Shown in pieces: positions 37,050 to 51,115 of a stretch of 64,000 nt of DNA. The stretch lies in assembly GCA_013396655.1 (NCBI GenBank), contig WBMV01007387.1, positions 359,128 to 423,127 of the forward strand. Direction: 5' to 3'. This DNA is from Campylorhamphus procurvoides (lineage: Eukaryota; Chordata; Aves; Passeriformes; Dendrocolaptidae). Numbering within the stretch: the first letter of the stretch is position 1; every line of letters begins with the position of its first letter. Both the position numbers and the translations under genes were made by a program. The notes under the pieces are model-generated. The model was not told the DNA's origin. It was given only the letters and a program-made list of their open reading frames with translations, and ran no database searches.

Positions 37050-40000
37050 CAGCCTTGAACCTAGAATCCAAATTTTCTGCGATATTCAGGATAATAGATG
37101 GTCTGTTTTCATGGTTGGTCTTCAAGAAACTGTTAATATCACATTATTTCCTGATTCTGTTTAGTACTCCAGCACCAACATACATTCTGTAATTATTGCA
37201 CAATTGTGCAGAACCTAGGATATAGTTTCCAGCCTTGCTGGGGCAAGTCTAGTGTAGTTCTCCCTGTCAGAGGCTTGAGTCAAGCCTGATGTGAGCAGGA
37301 GCAAACTGAAGTCTACAGCCTTTATTTGTGAAGAAATAAAAATAGTGGTGACACAGGAAATATCTGGAGGCAGTGTGACTCAGGGGATTAATAAGAGTGA
37401 CAGATGGCCCTTGTCAGCTTACAGCTACTCACATTTGGTCGTATATCACAGCCACCTCATGTTTCCTTTGCCCAGATGTAAATGACCAGAGGAGAGCTGG
37501 GCACTGGCAAGTTAAGCCCTACATGAGTACTTCAGACCTCATGGGTAGTGACAGGCAGGCGGTGCTGCCTGAGGCACATGGTGCAATGCCCTCGGTGCAC
37601 CTGGATGCTGCCGCATTAGGGAATAAACAGTGCAGGGAAAACTGGAGCTGCCTGCAACCAGGCTGTGCAGAGCAGTGCACGGGAGTGCCGGCAGCTGGAA
37701 GGGAACCATGGCCCAAGCACACAGAGGCAGAGTTAAAACAGACTGTGGGTGTTCAGGACTGCCTCAAAGACAGACCAAGAAGTTGTTTTGGCAGAGCAGA
37801 GGGAGGGCACAGCCAGGTCTGCAAGGCCTGGGGAGCAGAAGCGAGCATCCGTATGAAGTGCAGCCCTTTGCAGCTCTTTCTGCCAACTTTTGTTCTTTTT
37901 TGTTCCTCTTCTCAAAATAGTTACTTGTTAGAACAATCTTCTTGCCAGGATGTCGCAACTGAGATGTTTGCTCCTGATCCTGGCTGTGATTCCTGTAGCA
38001 CAACTATGCTGGGTAAATCAACCCCCCCGCAACAAGTGGCAGAAAACACAATCCTGACTGCACTGAAAATAACAATCTTTGACTCACTTCCTCTTCAGAA
38101 ACTCTTCAGTATGCCCCATTATGCAATTCTCCAGTCTCCTGGTACAAAGAGGCAACTAATATCCATTTAATCCCTGTACAGCAAGCTTGTAGAGGACACT
38201 TTTTCCTGAACAGATCCTTCAGTTGTGGTCATTTTAAAGTGGTGCAGCTCTGTGCTGCTATCACCAACCAGTTTGTGTGCATGTATGTCCATGTGATCGA
38301 GATCTCTCCTTGCTACTTATTTCACAGAAGATATGATTTGCTTGGCATTTTAGTTAGAACACCTCAAATCCACAGCTTGGACTACAGCAGTTCAACCTTT
38401 CAACTGTATTGCAGTCTCCAGGAATTATCCCATCCTGGATAATCCCCTCCCTCTCATCAAACCAGCACCTGACACTAAAAATATGTGGGTTCTACCTCAG
38501 TGGATAGCATACATTTCTCTGGTGACTGCTGGAACTCAAGCTGGGAAAAAGAGATGGACAATTGCTTGTATATGAAATATGCATGAAGAACTTTTTCATG
38601 AGGCCAGACTGAATCAGTATCCCAGACTGCAGTCTTGCTGGGTTTAACATATGTCATTAAGTTCTTCAGACTTCTGAGTTGCAGCAATAAATCTTTTTTT
38701 TTCCTTCTTTTTTTTGTTAATGACATCAAGGCAGCATGGCAACTATTTAGGCAAAACTGCCCTGCACGCATACATACAGACACATGCCCTTTTGGTGACT
38801 GCTTGTTGGAAGAAAAATACTCAGTAGATCAAGGACAGATGTGCAAAAGTAAAAATATCTTCTTAGTCACTGGTGTGAATGAAGCTCTGCTAAAGAAATG
38901 AAAAGGGTGAAAAGCATTTCTATGAGTTCAGGTGCTGGCTCAGCAACTCAGCCTGTAACACTGCTGTTCCTCTGCTGAAAACTGAGGCATGTGCACATGA
39001 CCAGTACTGTATCCATGGAAGACCAGGGGAGTCACAGCATACTTTTTAGCCAAATCACCCCCATTTTACCTGCGATTTCCCACTCAGTACAGCAAAACAG
39101 AGGATCTGTCCCAAGCAAAACACCAATAACATATCATGAGGATGAATACTCGATGTTGACTTCTAAATTCAGGGCATTTTATTGTGACATCTTCTGGTGA
39201 TATTTTTGTGGAGTTTTAGCAGAGCAGAAATAGGGGCAGAGGACAGTCCTTTTGAAAAAAAACCACCCTATTTCATTGCCACCCAGAGAGATGCCACAAA
39301 TCCTGCAATTCACAAGGCTCTACTACTAACTCTTAATAAAACCCCTAACTGCTTTTGAAATATGGACTTCTGTGTTCTATTAGTGCCCCCACTACAACAG
39401 AGAAACCCCTGTTGCCCCAAGCCCTGTTCACACACACCTCTAATCCTCCAGGATTTATCATTTCAATAAGCATATCAGAGACATTAATCTGGACCTTCTA
39501 AGAGTTTCTTTGGGGGTTTTATTTCAGATTACAATCAAAGAGATAAAGGGCTGGAATCTGGAGTCTTTTCTTCCATAGTCAGGTGTTTCTTCTAAAATCA
39601 GGACAGGGGTGGGAAGAACACCCTTGACTGACCCTGGGCATCTGTATCCCCTCCCCATCTGTACCCCCATGTCAGCTCTGCTGCATGATGAATTCTTAGT
39701 TGGGGGTCATGCACAGTCAGCACTGATGAGGTAGCTGGCACTGAGGTAGGCAGCCTCTCCCTTGTGACTCCTCCAAGGTGCTGGTGGTTTGGATGCAGCC
39801 AGGCAAGCCGGGTGCTCATGGGGATATGTGTATGTGCATGCAGAAAATTAGCAAAACACCTGCCTTGCCAAAGAGGCTGAGCTGCTGGAAGCACATATTT
39901 GGTGGGCAGAAACCTGTTCATCCCAAATCTGGAAGCAGCCATGGCCTGGCTGATGCTGTGACAGGCAGCCCACGTGCGTGTGGGCTCAGCCTCCATGGAA

Positions 40001-43000
40001 GAACCAAAAAAGGCAGGTGGACATGCAATGTGGCTCAGCTGCCTGGGCTTGCCTGGAATTACACACCCACCTCTTGCACAAAAACAGTGCCTTCTTTCTC
40101 TCGGAAAGATGAAACAACCACAGCTGGCTGTTACCTTTGGAGATGTTGTTTACTGTGCCAGTTCCCATGGAAAAAAAAGCAGGTCTCTTAACATTTATGG
40201 AACTTCCCAGGGAACACAGATGGGCACAACACCAGGTAGAGTTACTCTCTGAGGTACAATGCTGCCCATCCTTCTGCCCTGCTCTGTTTCACAGACCCAG
40301 GTGATCCATGCAGGTTCCCACCAAGACACTCTCCAAGGTTCAGCCAACACCCAGAAGTGAGGACCCTCCTTCAGGGCTGCCGAGGGTCTGCACCATTTCT
40401 TGTGCCATCTCACACTACCTAGGGAAATGTGGCTTTGAGGGGGCAGCTTGATGGCTTGCTGGCCAAGTGGAAGGATGATGCCTTGAAGGGGGGACAGTTG
40501 AGGCTGCTCTGGCTCCAACACAGCTCAGTGTGTTCAGAAGTGATGTCGAAGGTTGGTAGTGATGGTGTTTGGTTGATCAAAGGAAGACACAAATCTGCAG
40601 TGGATGAGGGTGAGGAATGGAATTTAATACTGTCTCATCAGTTTAGAAAAACTGACTGGAGAAAGTAGGATGAAATTCAGTAGAGACATTTTCAGGATGC
40701 TGTATTTAGGCTTGACCATACAGTTCCTTAAATCTGTCACCTTGAAAGACTGAGTCCTGCTCTGCTAAGCCCTGGAAAAACTTCAGCTGGATTTTCATGC
40801 TCCGTTTCAGGATTGTCTGGAAGACCAGATCTCTACAGAGTTTCTTTATGACTCAGTCTAAAACAGAAACTTTGTACAACAAAAGACAGTAGCTGTTTAA
40901 AGATCTGTCATCATTCCCCCCTGGCACAAATATTTCTGTTGTTTGGCAGCATAAGCTTCTGGAGTTGCGGTATGAGAACGTCAGCATTAAACTTCCAGTT
41001 TCTCCTGGAAGGTGGTGACCAGAAAGTGTCTTGGAGACACCTTTGGAGTGGGAGAAGTGATGATGATGTGGCTGTGCTGGAGAATATGCCTTGCTTCCCT
41101 CCTGGGTTGCTCCAGTAACATCAAGGAAAGCAGGTTTGTATGAAACTGGAAATAAAGCTGTGTTTAGTTAGATGATTTTGATAAGAAGAACCTAGGGTAA
41201 CGTGTAGCTAGAAAAGATTAATTGCAGCTTCATTTCCAAGGTAATTCCATGCAAGATTGCCTCTGGTCACAACACAGTTTCACTGTAATGGTGCTGCACA
41301 TTGTTAAAAGTCAGCAGTCATTTATTTTGTGCTGAACAGACTACATTATGAAGATAATCCAGTTTGCTGTCATTTTGGCAGCTTGCTAATGACACAGGGC
41401 AGCATAATATTGCATGGGTTCAGAATTTAGCTGCTAAGCTTCAAGATTTATGCTTTGCACATACTGTCATTCTTCAGAAATAGTTTTTTGCTTTATCCCA
41501 AAACTCTGTTTTAAATTTATTGTCACTTCTGGCCAGTGTCTAAAGGGCAACCAAATGACATTTTTCTTCATGCCTGTTAAATGATGCAGTATCAAGTGGG
41601 GGTGGGGGGGAAAGCACTGGCAATTAACATGGCCAGAGCTTTTGTATGAAGCAGACAGAATGGAAAAGAGAACAGATTTGATCTGACTCATTCAGAAGAG
41701 GTTTTAACAAATCATCCATTGCTCTAAATCTATGTAAGTCCATCTAGAAGGAAAGAAAATCCAGTGGTATGGATATTAGCCTAGGACCTGTGTAGGACTA
41801 AGAGCTGCCTGGACCATGTTCCTCCCTCCTCCCTTCTTGCCTCGCTCCCTCCCTATTACCTAATTTCCATGCAATGAAAGGTCGGGCCTGTGGCCCAGCT
41901 GTGAGCCACAGCACACACATCTGGCAGCACCGGTGCCTCAGGTTTAGGGGAGAAAGCAGGGGTAGATGAAGCTTTATGAATCTGAGCTTCCATAGCATCC
42001 TATGGATATCCTGGCCCTCTGCTCTTTGGCACTTAGGGGGATTGCCCCCCTCTGCCCTCTGCTCACAGCTGGTGACTTTCCTAGGGCAGAGGGAAGGACA
42101 AGGAGTTTGTGCTGGGGCATCTGCAGCTCTTTCTAGTGTGGTATCTACAGTCACAGCAAAACCTGTCTCCTAGTTTCAGTTCGTATGAACTCGTATCTTT
42201 TGAATTTTACTTTGACTTTCAAGAAGAAAAAGGGAAAACCTGTTAAAAACTGATAGCTCACTGCCATTTCCACCACACGTTATCAAAATTGCTCCGCACT
42301 GTATTAGGCTTTTCTAGGCCAATTTTGCCACAGGTTTGGTTTTGAGGGCATTTCCTGCTTAGAAATATTTTCAGGTTCCCACAACATAATGAACCCTTCC
42401 GGAAATCCTGCAGAGTTTGTGTGGTGACCTGTTGGGTTTGAGATTTGGTTTGGTTGGTTAGTTTGACTTAGTTCATTGTTCATTTGACAGGTGCCTGATG
42501 AGTAGAGGGCAATTGGTTCTTCTGCTTGCTTCTATTCATAAAGGGTGGGAACTCAGGCAACCTCTGACAGTGCAGGTTTTATAAGGGCAGGTAGGCAGAA
42601 GGATCAGGCTGTGGAGAGCATTCATAGTGGATACAAAAAGCCTGACCTTCATGTCCTGAAGCCAAGGGAGTCTGAAGAGTGATTCAAAGAGGACAGGAGG
42701 AGCTGACACCAGGCGATTGATGGGCAAAGAATATGATCTCAGCAACTGCATTTTGAAGGGAGGCCTTCAGGAACTAAAAGAAAAAAGAAGAAAAGGAAAG
42801 AAAATGAGATCAAGCATTAAAGTTTTAGCAAAAAAAGGCTGACCTTTATTGATGTTAGCTGCTATGAATAATATCAGTTTATACCAGCAGAGGAATTGAG
42901 CCTGAATTTATTTTTCTTATAGACTTCCCTGCTAGATGAATTCACTGGTGAATGAGATAAAAGTAGGAGGAAGCTGAGCGTTGATATTGCTAACAGCAAA

Positions 43001-43299
43001 GTCCACCTCTGAGGCCAGCCTTTCATACAAAAGAGCTGTGATCTCATACTTTTGTGCCTTATGAAAAAATATCAAAATAAAGTCAAAACTTCACTGTGCT
43101 GCACTGAGTGGTATTTAAAGCAGTGGGGGCATCTCAGGAACTTCATCCTCTCATGCTCCTCCTCTCTCCCCACCCAGTAAAACACGGCTAGTTGGAAAGG
43201 ATTAATATTTGCCAAGATCTGGGCTAGGTCTTCCTGGACATGAATGGATTGTCATGCTGACTGCACTGGGGTTTGTGGCTGCTGTGAGGAACAGAAGCT

Positions 43300-43444
43300 G
43301 CAGTGTTCAAGGTCAGGTTGGATGGGACTCTGAGCAACCTGATCTAGTGGAAGGTGTTCTTGCCCATGGCAGAGGGCTTAGAACAAGCACATCTTTAAGG
43401 TCCCTTCCAGCCCAGACTGTTCTATGATTCTGTGATGATTCTAG
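43300..43444 (+). mobile_element. CR1 LINE 3' end fragment
   Basis: This is a 5'-truncated copy of the chicken-repeat-1 LINE, the main retrotransposon of birds and other sauropsids. It contains the diagnostic 3' region: GGTCAGGTTGGATGGGACTC, GAGCAACCTGATCTAGTGGA, GCCCATGGCAGAGGG, TTTAAGGTCCCTTCCAG, ending in the 8-bp-type tail TTCTATGATTCTGTGATGATTCT. CR1 inserts are typically truncated to a few hundred bases, as here. The few differences from the usual consensus suggest moderate age. The 5' limit is approximate. Confidence 0.93.
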
Positions 43445-45589
43445 GACGACAATGATAAAAATTGAGTGGCAGCATAAAATGGAGTTCAGCGGAGCCAGGC
43501 TCCCAGCGCAGGCTAGGTTGTCAGCAAGTTAAACACTCTCCTTTCAAATGTTGCAGGAAAAATGAAGAAAGACACAAACTAGTGGTCTTGGAATGAAGAA
43601 AGGGAAAGAGAGGAAAAAGGAAGACTATTTTTAATAGCTGGAAGTCTCTTAGATACAAAGGGTCATCCTGGATAAGACAATACAGAGTAGGCAGAAAAAG
43701 GAACATTTCTGAATGGCTCAGAAACAAGGAAGGAAGGAAAACTAAGAGCTGAAGATGACTCATTTTAAGGACCTGAATGAGAAGGAGGATAGGGTATTCA
43801 GCAGTTTCCCATGAAGAAGTACCTTTAAAAATAAACCCTATCTTTGAAATAAAAAAAGTAGGAGAAAGAAAACCAGAAGCCATTCAAGAGATTTTGAATA
43901 ATTTATAAATGTCATTTGCATTTTTCTCATCCTTAGAAAATTCCTTAAGAAATCAGTGGATCATTATTGTAGGCGGGAGCTTTCATCACCATATTGAGTG
44001 AGCAACAATGTTCATGTCAATCTCCTGCCTTTGGATGGCATAAAGGGCTGTGTGTGTCATCACGAGGGCTGTGTTTGCACAATGCCTCAAGACACTGTTG
44101 CTGATGCTTGTGGAAAGTACAAAGCAGTCCCCAGAAGGCACTGTGCCTCATTGTCCCATACATTTTTTTCCACTCTTTATCAGCTGGTGATAAGGATAAA
44201 TATCTGTTTTTCTGCTAACATTTCTGTTTCTAGTTCTCCTATGATTTATGTAGGGTGTGAGTGAGAAGTATCTCCATCAACACCCTTAGATTTACAAGGC
44301 CTTTGAATTAATAGGCGGAGACAGTGTAAGACTTCTGGATTTAATTTATATAATCCCTGCTTTACAAAACTGTTTTGTTTTTTGGATTTTGGATTTTTTT
44401 AATTGTTCTGTTCTGGAGAGAGTGGACTAACAGTATGACACCATGGTTTGACAAGCTCATATCTTTTTTGAGAGATATATGCAGAATAAGAGAAGATCAT
44501 CTTAATCATTCACCCATTAAGACAAAAAAATCCCTTGTTGTTTCATGCAATTTGGGATATATGAACATCTTTTCCTTGCTTCTCCTTCTACTCAGTCTCC
44601 TCTGCTATGTCCATCTGGAAAAATCTTAAAATCCTTCATGCTCTGTAGGAAATAAGACTCACAGGCATTTCCTATGCTTTTGCACATTATCCTTTCCCCT
44701 GCCTCTGAACACCAGCATTCACTTAGTTCTCTACTACGGGGCTGCTGCTGTTCAAGACAGATGAATGCATTTCAGGTGAATATCTGTGTGCAGGACAAGA
44801 ACCCCTACTTTGCCTGGGAAAACCCCTGCCAGTGAGTCTCTGAGGTTTCCCGTGGTGTGGTTTCCCTGGGTGGTCTTTCTGATGAGAGGAGATAGCTATA
44901 TTGGGGAATTTTGAAGCTACTACTGTTGCTCTCTCTTGCAACTCCTCTTCCTCACAAGGATGTGGAAAAATTCATCCTAATCAAGCCAAGCACCATCTTC
45001 CAGGGGTAGCTTTTGTTTCTGGTGCCTGTTTTCACTGAACAACATAGATCTGCATACCACCTTGCAGCACTGCACCGTCTCATATTTACAGGGCTACTTT
45101 ATCATGCTCATCCTGTTTTTCCTAGATAAGTAATTCCACTCTCTGCTGAGTGTTAAGCCCTTGCAAATATTTATGTACACCTCTCCTCATACCATCACTC
45201 AGCCAGTGCCTTCAAACTTGCCTCTGAAACCCTTCACATGTGTGGTAATTGCTGTTACTCTTTTCCTCCACTCAGTACTCTTCTGGCAACAGCCTGACTC
45301 TCTATATATTCCTCTTTAAACTTTCTAGTAGACCTAGCCCATCTCTGTTCTTTTTCCATGGGCAACAGCTGATGTGATAGTGATGGTGACATCTCTTCTC
45401 TTTGACCAGAAAAGGTGCAAGTATTCCCAAACTGCACATCTGGTGGTTTCAATCCTGTGGTACCCAATTACTATCTGTAATTCTAAGTTTCTTGTGGTGC
45501 TCCTGAGTGTGGAATTATTTCCTCCCTGCTTCTCCACCATGTATTAATTTATAATGAAGGAAAATAAGTTGCTCGCTGTCCTGGTTTAT

Positions 45590-45850
45590 ATAATTATGTG
45601 TTTGGAGCTTTAATTAGAACGCAATGAAAATAAAAGAAGACAAATGAATCTAGCTCTAAGATATTATTTAATCACCTAAATGTATTTTCAAATTAAGACA
45701 GAGCTCTTTGATAACAGAGCCATTTAAAGCAATCCACATTGGTAATATTATTTACTAAGAAACCATGCACACCACCATCTGCATCCATCAAAACTAAAGG
45801 TGCTTTAAATAATCCAGAGCCAAAATTAATGCAAACAACCAGCAAGAAGA
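45590..45850. promoter_or_regulatory. candidate conserved noncoding element
   Basis: This is an AT-rich, non-repetitive block with a TAATTAG homeodomain core (45,611-45,617), a TCF/LEF-type CTTTGAT (45,706-45,712) and several ATTTAAT/AAATTAAT stretches. Such composition is typical of developmental enhancers in gene deserts, but AT-rich DNA yields such motifs by chance, so confidence is low. Confidence 0.2.
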
Positions 45851-46044
45851 TAAAGAGCAAAGAAAAATACATACATGTCCTGGGGCTTTTCTCTCTAATC
45901 TTTGGAAGATCCTTAGGGTAGACATGTCAATTATTTTCTTTGTTCCTCCTTCTGTACACTGTTTGCATTACAATTTGGTACAATTATTTAAGAAGCCCTG
46001 AGTTGTGTTGGATGTGGGTGGTGGATTCATGGCTTGGAGGCTGT

Positions 46045-46060
46045 GTTGTTGTTGTTGTTG
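46045..46060. repeat. (GTT)n microsatellite
   Basis: There are five uninterrupted GTT units plus one base. Confidence 0.9.
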
Positions 46061-49000
46061 TATATTACTGTCTAACTCTCAGCAGGCTGAGCTTACTGTA
46101 CTCCATCTGCAATTAATTTATCACTTCGCATGTGTGTTTTTATACAGTGTACATATTATGTATCATGTGTGCATACTTACTCCTGTAGCTATTAAGCAAT
46201 ACCATTCTATTTTTCCCTGTTATGGCTGTAGTCAGTAAATGTCTGTCTTGGCTTCTCCGCTTTTGATCACCTAAAACAGGATAGAGTGAGTTTCATGCCA
46301 TGTGGTTGAGTGAACAGTAATGTCAATTTTCTTCTAATGGTTATAGTTCTCAAGCTACAGTGGTAATAACTACAAACAGATAGCAAGATATTGTAGGTAC
46401 ACAGTAAGATATGCAGCTCACAGATGTAGCTTGGGTATTCAGGCAGTTCATCTTAGCTTTCCTTTGCTAAGGATTTGGTTCAAAAAACTATCATCTAGAA
46501 TCTGTGATATTTCTTCTTAATGAGGGTGATAGGAGAGACATTGAACACATTGAGTCAATAAAATTGTGCTGGAATAAGTAAAAGAAGGATATGATCCATA
46601 TTAGCCTCAGGCTGTACCATTGGCACATCATCCAAGAAAGCTGAAATAGTTGCATTCTTCTAAGATTCAAGTATGCTTTGAGGTGAAAATACCATTTAGC
46701 AAGCACATATATCAACAATTCACTTTGTGGCCTTCTTCCTGAGTACCACAGACTGTAGGCCAAATTCAAGACTGATGTCTGCTCCCTGGCTTCAATGGGC
46801 TTTCAATCGAGCTAACATTTGGTGTCTTCCACTTAAACCAGAACCATACTCCTGCAGTGAACTACACAACAAGTATTGAGGGCAGTATTGGAATATGTGT
46901 AGGCAGAGAAACTGCTGCAGAGGAAACTTTGTGCTCTAGGTGTAACTGGACACTAAACAGGAAGAGAAACTAATCATTAAGAGCATTAGTAGTTCTCTCC
47001 CAAACTGGCATGACAATCAGTTGTAAACCGATCCTTTGACAGCACAGCACACAAGCTCTGTCACTTTATGGAATAGGTATTGACTGGATTTGATCACACT
47101 CTGTTAAGAAATACTCTGAGCTGCACAGCAAATAGAACAAATGGTAGGTTTTCAGTATTATCGGGTTAATAAGGAAACTCTGGGAAGAGCAACTTGTCTG
47201 TCCTTACTAAGCTCTTGCACTGGTCTAGTTCGCCATCACGCTCTACTGAGTAGGTGAATGGAGGAGAGCAGAGCTGTTACCCCTCCACTAAATGCCTTAA
47301 AACCACAAAACATGTGGCACACAGAAGCTGGGAGTCAAACCCTTCTGCTTGCAGACACAAGGGCTGGTAACCTTGGGCTAGAGCAGGCTGTGTGGAACGA
47401 AGCATCACATCATGCCTAGCTGCAGGGAAACCTCCAGGTTGTTTCCACGATACTGGGGCAGGTGGGGAATGAGTAGACAGAAGATGTCTGGCAAGTTATG
47501 TCAGACACTGAAGTAATGTGAGAGAAAGTTCTGCTGCTTTTGTTTTATCTTCATCCTCCCTGCAAAGCAGATAGTTCTGAATCACACTTATTCCAAAGCT
47601 ACTTATTTCTTGGGCAATGTAGCAGGTCCTTGTAAAGCGTATGAGTTAATTTATGCACTTGTAGCATTTCAGAACACTATTTGTAAGCTAGGCTTGCAAG
47701 ATGTTTACCACCTAGTCAGAGCACTGTTTTGCAGTCAGTCTCCTCTCCCCCAGCCTAAGTAGGACATGGAAAGGTGCTACCATGTAAAAGCCCTTCAAGT
47801 TGTGCTCTTTAGTCACACAGACTAGCTATTGGTTACTTTTAGCCTTTGTGTTTGAGGTGAGGACTGACCCAAAATATTTCAATTGAAATTCTACCTACCA
47901 TAAAGCATAGCTTGCTGTAAAGTAGAAGCAAAAAGTGGGCTCCTCCTTCGACTTAAAGACACCTTCTCTTGTCCTAAAATCTGGTCAGGTTGTCCAAACT
48001 TTGCTTTTGAAGAGCCTTAGCTACATGTTTTGCTTAGGACCAGAATTTCAGCCAGACAGGTTTTGTGTGCCCTTACCAAATTCAACGGTGCCCTAAGGCA
48101 GATGTTATGCTGCAGAGGAGTGTAACATCCTCAGCCTGTTGAGCATGAGGGCACACACCCAGCGAGAGGCAATGGCTAGCAGGGCTGAAGTGCCCCCACA
48201 GCTCTCTGCTCACTTCTGCAAGGGGCAAAGCTAGGGTGTGTAGAGATTTCCAAATATTTCTTCAGTGTTAGGAACATCCCCATGAGTGCAGCCCCACTGC
48301 ACTGTACATTTTTTAGACAAACAAACCATGCATGTGCATTAATGGGCCTTGTCTGGGAGGGAAAATTTTAATTGTCTAGTCCCCAAATCCACACTACTCG
48401 TGCTTGTCACTTGAGCGAGAAGTTCTTCCCTGCTCTAACCAGGTAGGCACAGTCTCCTATGCTTAGTTAACTTATTCACCTTCTACAGGTAGCCAATCTT
48501 CTTTCACCACCAGCCTTTGCGACTAAGACAGCTGAGGAGGCACTAGCCACTTAGAGGAAAACTAGAAACTAGACAGAAAACCTATTGATAGAGAATCATG
48601 TCTTTTATATGTGTTCTTTGATGTAGGAAAGCAAGAAGCCTCCAAGAGATGAGGTGTGAACATTTTCTGTGATAGTACTATGGTAATAACATGGTTTTTA
48701 AATACAGGTTTATAAAGGTGTGGAGTCAAGCCCTCAATAATGGGATAAAAAGGTCATGTGGCAGAACAATACTTCTAAGGCAAATTGTTTGGCTGTTTCT
48801 GCAGTGTAAGCAGAGTATACCATTCAGACATGAATAAAATTGCACTAAAGTGTGAAAAGAAAATCCTTTTATTTATGAAAAACTAGATAAACTCAACCCT
48901 TACTGAAATTTTCTGTGTAATTTGATCATTATGTCCATGGCTATAATTGAAAAGCACGAAAAGATATCAGGGAGGATAAATAGAGTTGTTACATGGCAGG

Positions 49001-51115
49001 GGTCTGATTTTCATTACATTTATAATGTGTAGTTGTGTAAGTTTCTGCTTACATCCTAATTTATGAGGATGTGGGTCAAAGCCATTTGCTACAGCTCAGA
49101 GTAAAGCCAGGAGATACATTCTTTACCTATTATGACTAATATGACATCTGTAGAGAGTTAATAAAGAGCATCTCTTCTCCATGGGTTTTTTAAGCATCTG
49201 TCTACTACTGAAATGTGAAATAAATTCCAGGTTAAAGGGTCATTATGGCACCAAAACCAACAAAGCAAGGACAACCCGACATATGTGTCTGAAAGCCAGT
49301 GAGCTTCCAGAAGAGCTCTATGTCTGAGCCAGAGTATGTGGAAAAAGTCAAGGAGATGTGAAAATTGTGTGCTTAATTCTTTACTTGATTATATTAGCTG
49401 AAAAAGAGAAGATGAAATTTCAGCAGTCTGATTCGCTGATGAAAGAGCAGACAATGACAGTGTGTGCTTTTAAATAAAAGTGTTCCTGACCAATTGATGG
49501 TCAAATCTACGATACAACCCTAAAACCTTAGTAAGAAAGCTGCTGAACTGTGTCAGAGAGGAATTGCCACTGACCTCTCCTGTCATCTCAAATTAATCAA
49601 AGGTAGGAGGGTTCAAAGAAGCGATCATTGCATCTGACCATCAAAGCCCTAAGACTGACTTTTTTGCAAGTTCCTGAAACTCCAGATGAATGTTTTTCAG
49701 CTGGGCAGAACATCTGAAAATCAGGACCAAAATAGTCTGATCCTGATAACTTAGAAGGTGCTTATTACTCACATGCATCACAGACCTACTTAAAGGCTCA
49801 ACCAATGATATGCTTTAAACCTTGGGATGGAAAATAATTCACACTATGAATAGCAGGTTTATTCTTCTTCTGGTGCCCAATCTTTTTTTCTCACACATAA
49901 AGGATTTTATTGCAAATTGAGGAGTATTAACCATTTTGAAGTTTTAAGGAGTGGTCCAGGCAATTATAGGATTATACCAACACATGATGTCCCAAGAACG
50001 CTTTAAGAAATGCAGGGAGATTTGAACAAGGACTTGGCCCTGATGCGAAACAAATAGCAAGCTAAAACATCACCTCAAAACTTAAGAAGTGGCTGTCATT
50101 TTTGTTAACTAGGATATTCGCTGTCTTGTGACTCAAGTAGAATGTAATCAGCTGGTGCATATGTCCTAAAAAGAAGAGTATTACAAAGGGTCTGCTTCTG
50201 ACATTGGTTTATGGCTGATTCTCACACACTGCTCAGGAAATATTAAGGAACACAGTATTCCTGTGCAGTTTGTTCACAGAATCCTCTGTATGTTGACATT
50301 CAGGAGCCCCTCTATGCTGAGGGGTTCATATTAATTAGGAGGGAAGGGTTATTCACAAAATTAAACAACAGATACAGAAGCAATGCTGTTAGGCCTGTTA
50401 CACTGAATGGAGAAACATGATTCACAGGATATTCTGAGTTGAAATCACCATGACTGTAGCCACTTGTCCTCTTGGGAACAGAAGTATTTCCCAACAGCAC
50501 GTACGCTGAGGGAAGGTTAGTCTCCTGGAAGTAAATCCATATATAAATGCAGGATCTCTGCAAGTTGCCAAGAAAGGCAGCCAGGAGCAAGCCCTGAGTA
50601 TGGTTCTTGAGTAGTGCAGGACTAAACTCTGTGCTGTTGCCCAACCAAACTTGCAGTCAAAGTCTGCTCTGTTTCAATATTCCATTGCAGGTAAAAGATA
50701 CAGCAGATTGGTTTGATAGCAGCCATGGGTGCCTCTTTAAGGAAGTAAGGTCTGAGAGCTACCCAAGGACTCTGCCAACTGCATGGACTTTTGCTTCCTG
50801 TTTTGTGGCTCTTGTTCATTAATGCAGCTCATCTCACATCCTAAGGACTCCCATTTTGCTTAGCTTTGTGTGCTCAGATGAGACCTGAGTGAGGTGTGTC
50901 ACAGTCAGGGAGGACATGTGGTTGCCCCATTCTTGAGCATCTTTCCCACTCCTGCAGACACAGTTGTGCTTCCCTTTCGGATCAGACCACCCACCCTTGC
51001 TTTTTCTATGTTTTTTCTGACACAATTTAACTGTCAAAAATATCTAGTCTGTAGGTTATTGCAGAATTTTCTCTCTTGTATTCCAAGGTAATGCAAATGA
51101 AGGTTTGTATCCATG

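Larger units (their letters stand above)
25651..43299. other. intergenic region, no supported gene
   Basis: No exon chain, RNA gene or clear transposon was recognised in 17.6 kb. GC-rich patches lie at about 25,990-26,480 and 41,800-42,130. An open frame of unusual length runs 37,397-38,170 (+) but resembles nothing known. Simple-sequence tracts occur at 30,724-30,753, 31,801-31,825 (CAAA-rich), 32,644-32,657 (poly-A), 37,014-37,049 and 42,430-42,475 (GGTTT-rich), with a purine tract near 42,775-42,810. Confidence 0.65.
43445..51115. other. intergenic region, no gene seen
   Basis: No exons or RNA genes were recognised. Purine-rich tracts lie at 43,590-43,625. From 46,500 to 50,300 no open frame of note is present on either strand. 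The AT-rich block at 45,590-45,850 is listed separately as a regulatory candidate. Confidence 0.65.

Noticed and set aside
39598..40191. Overlapping frames of 132 and 137 codons on opposite strands
   Set aside because: Mutually overlapping, no similarity to known proteins, and explained by locally GC-rich, stop-poor sequence.
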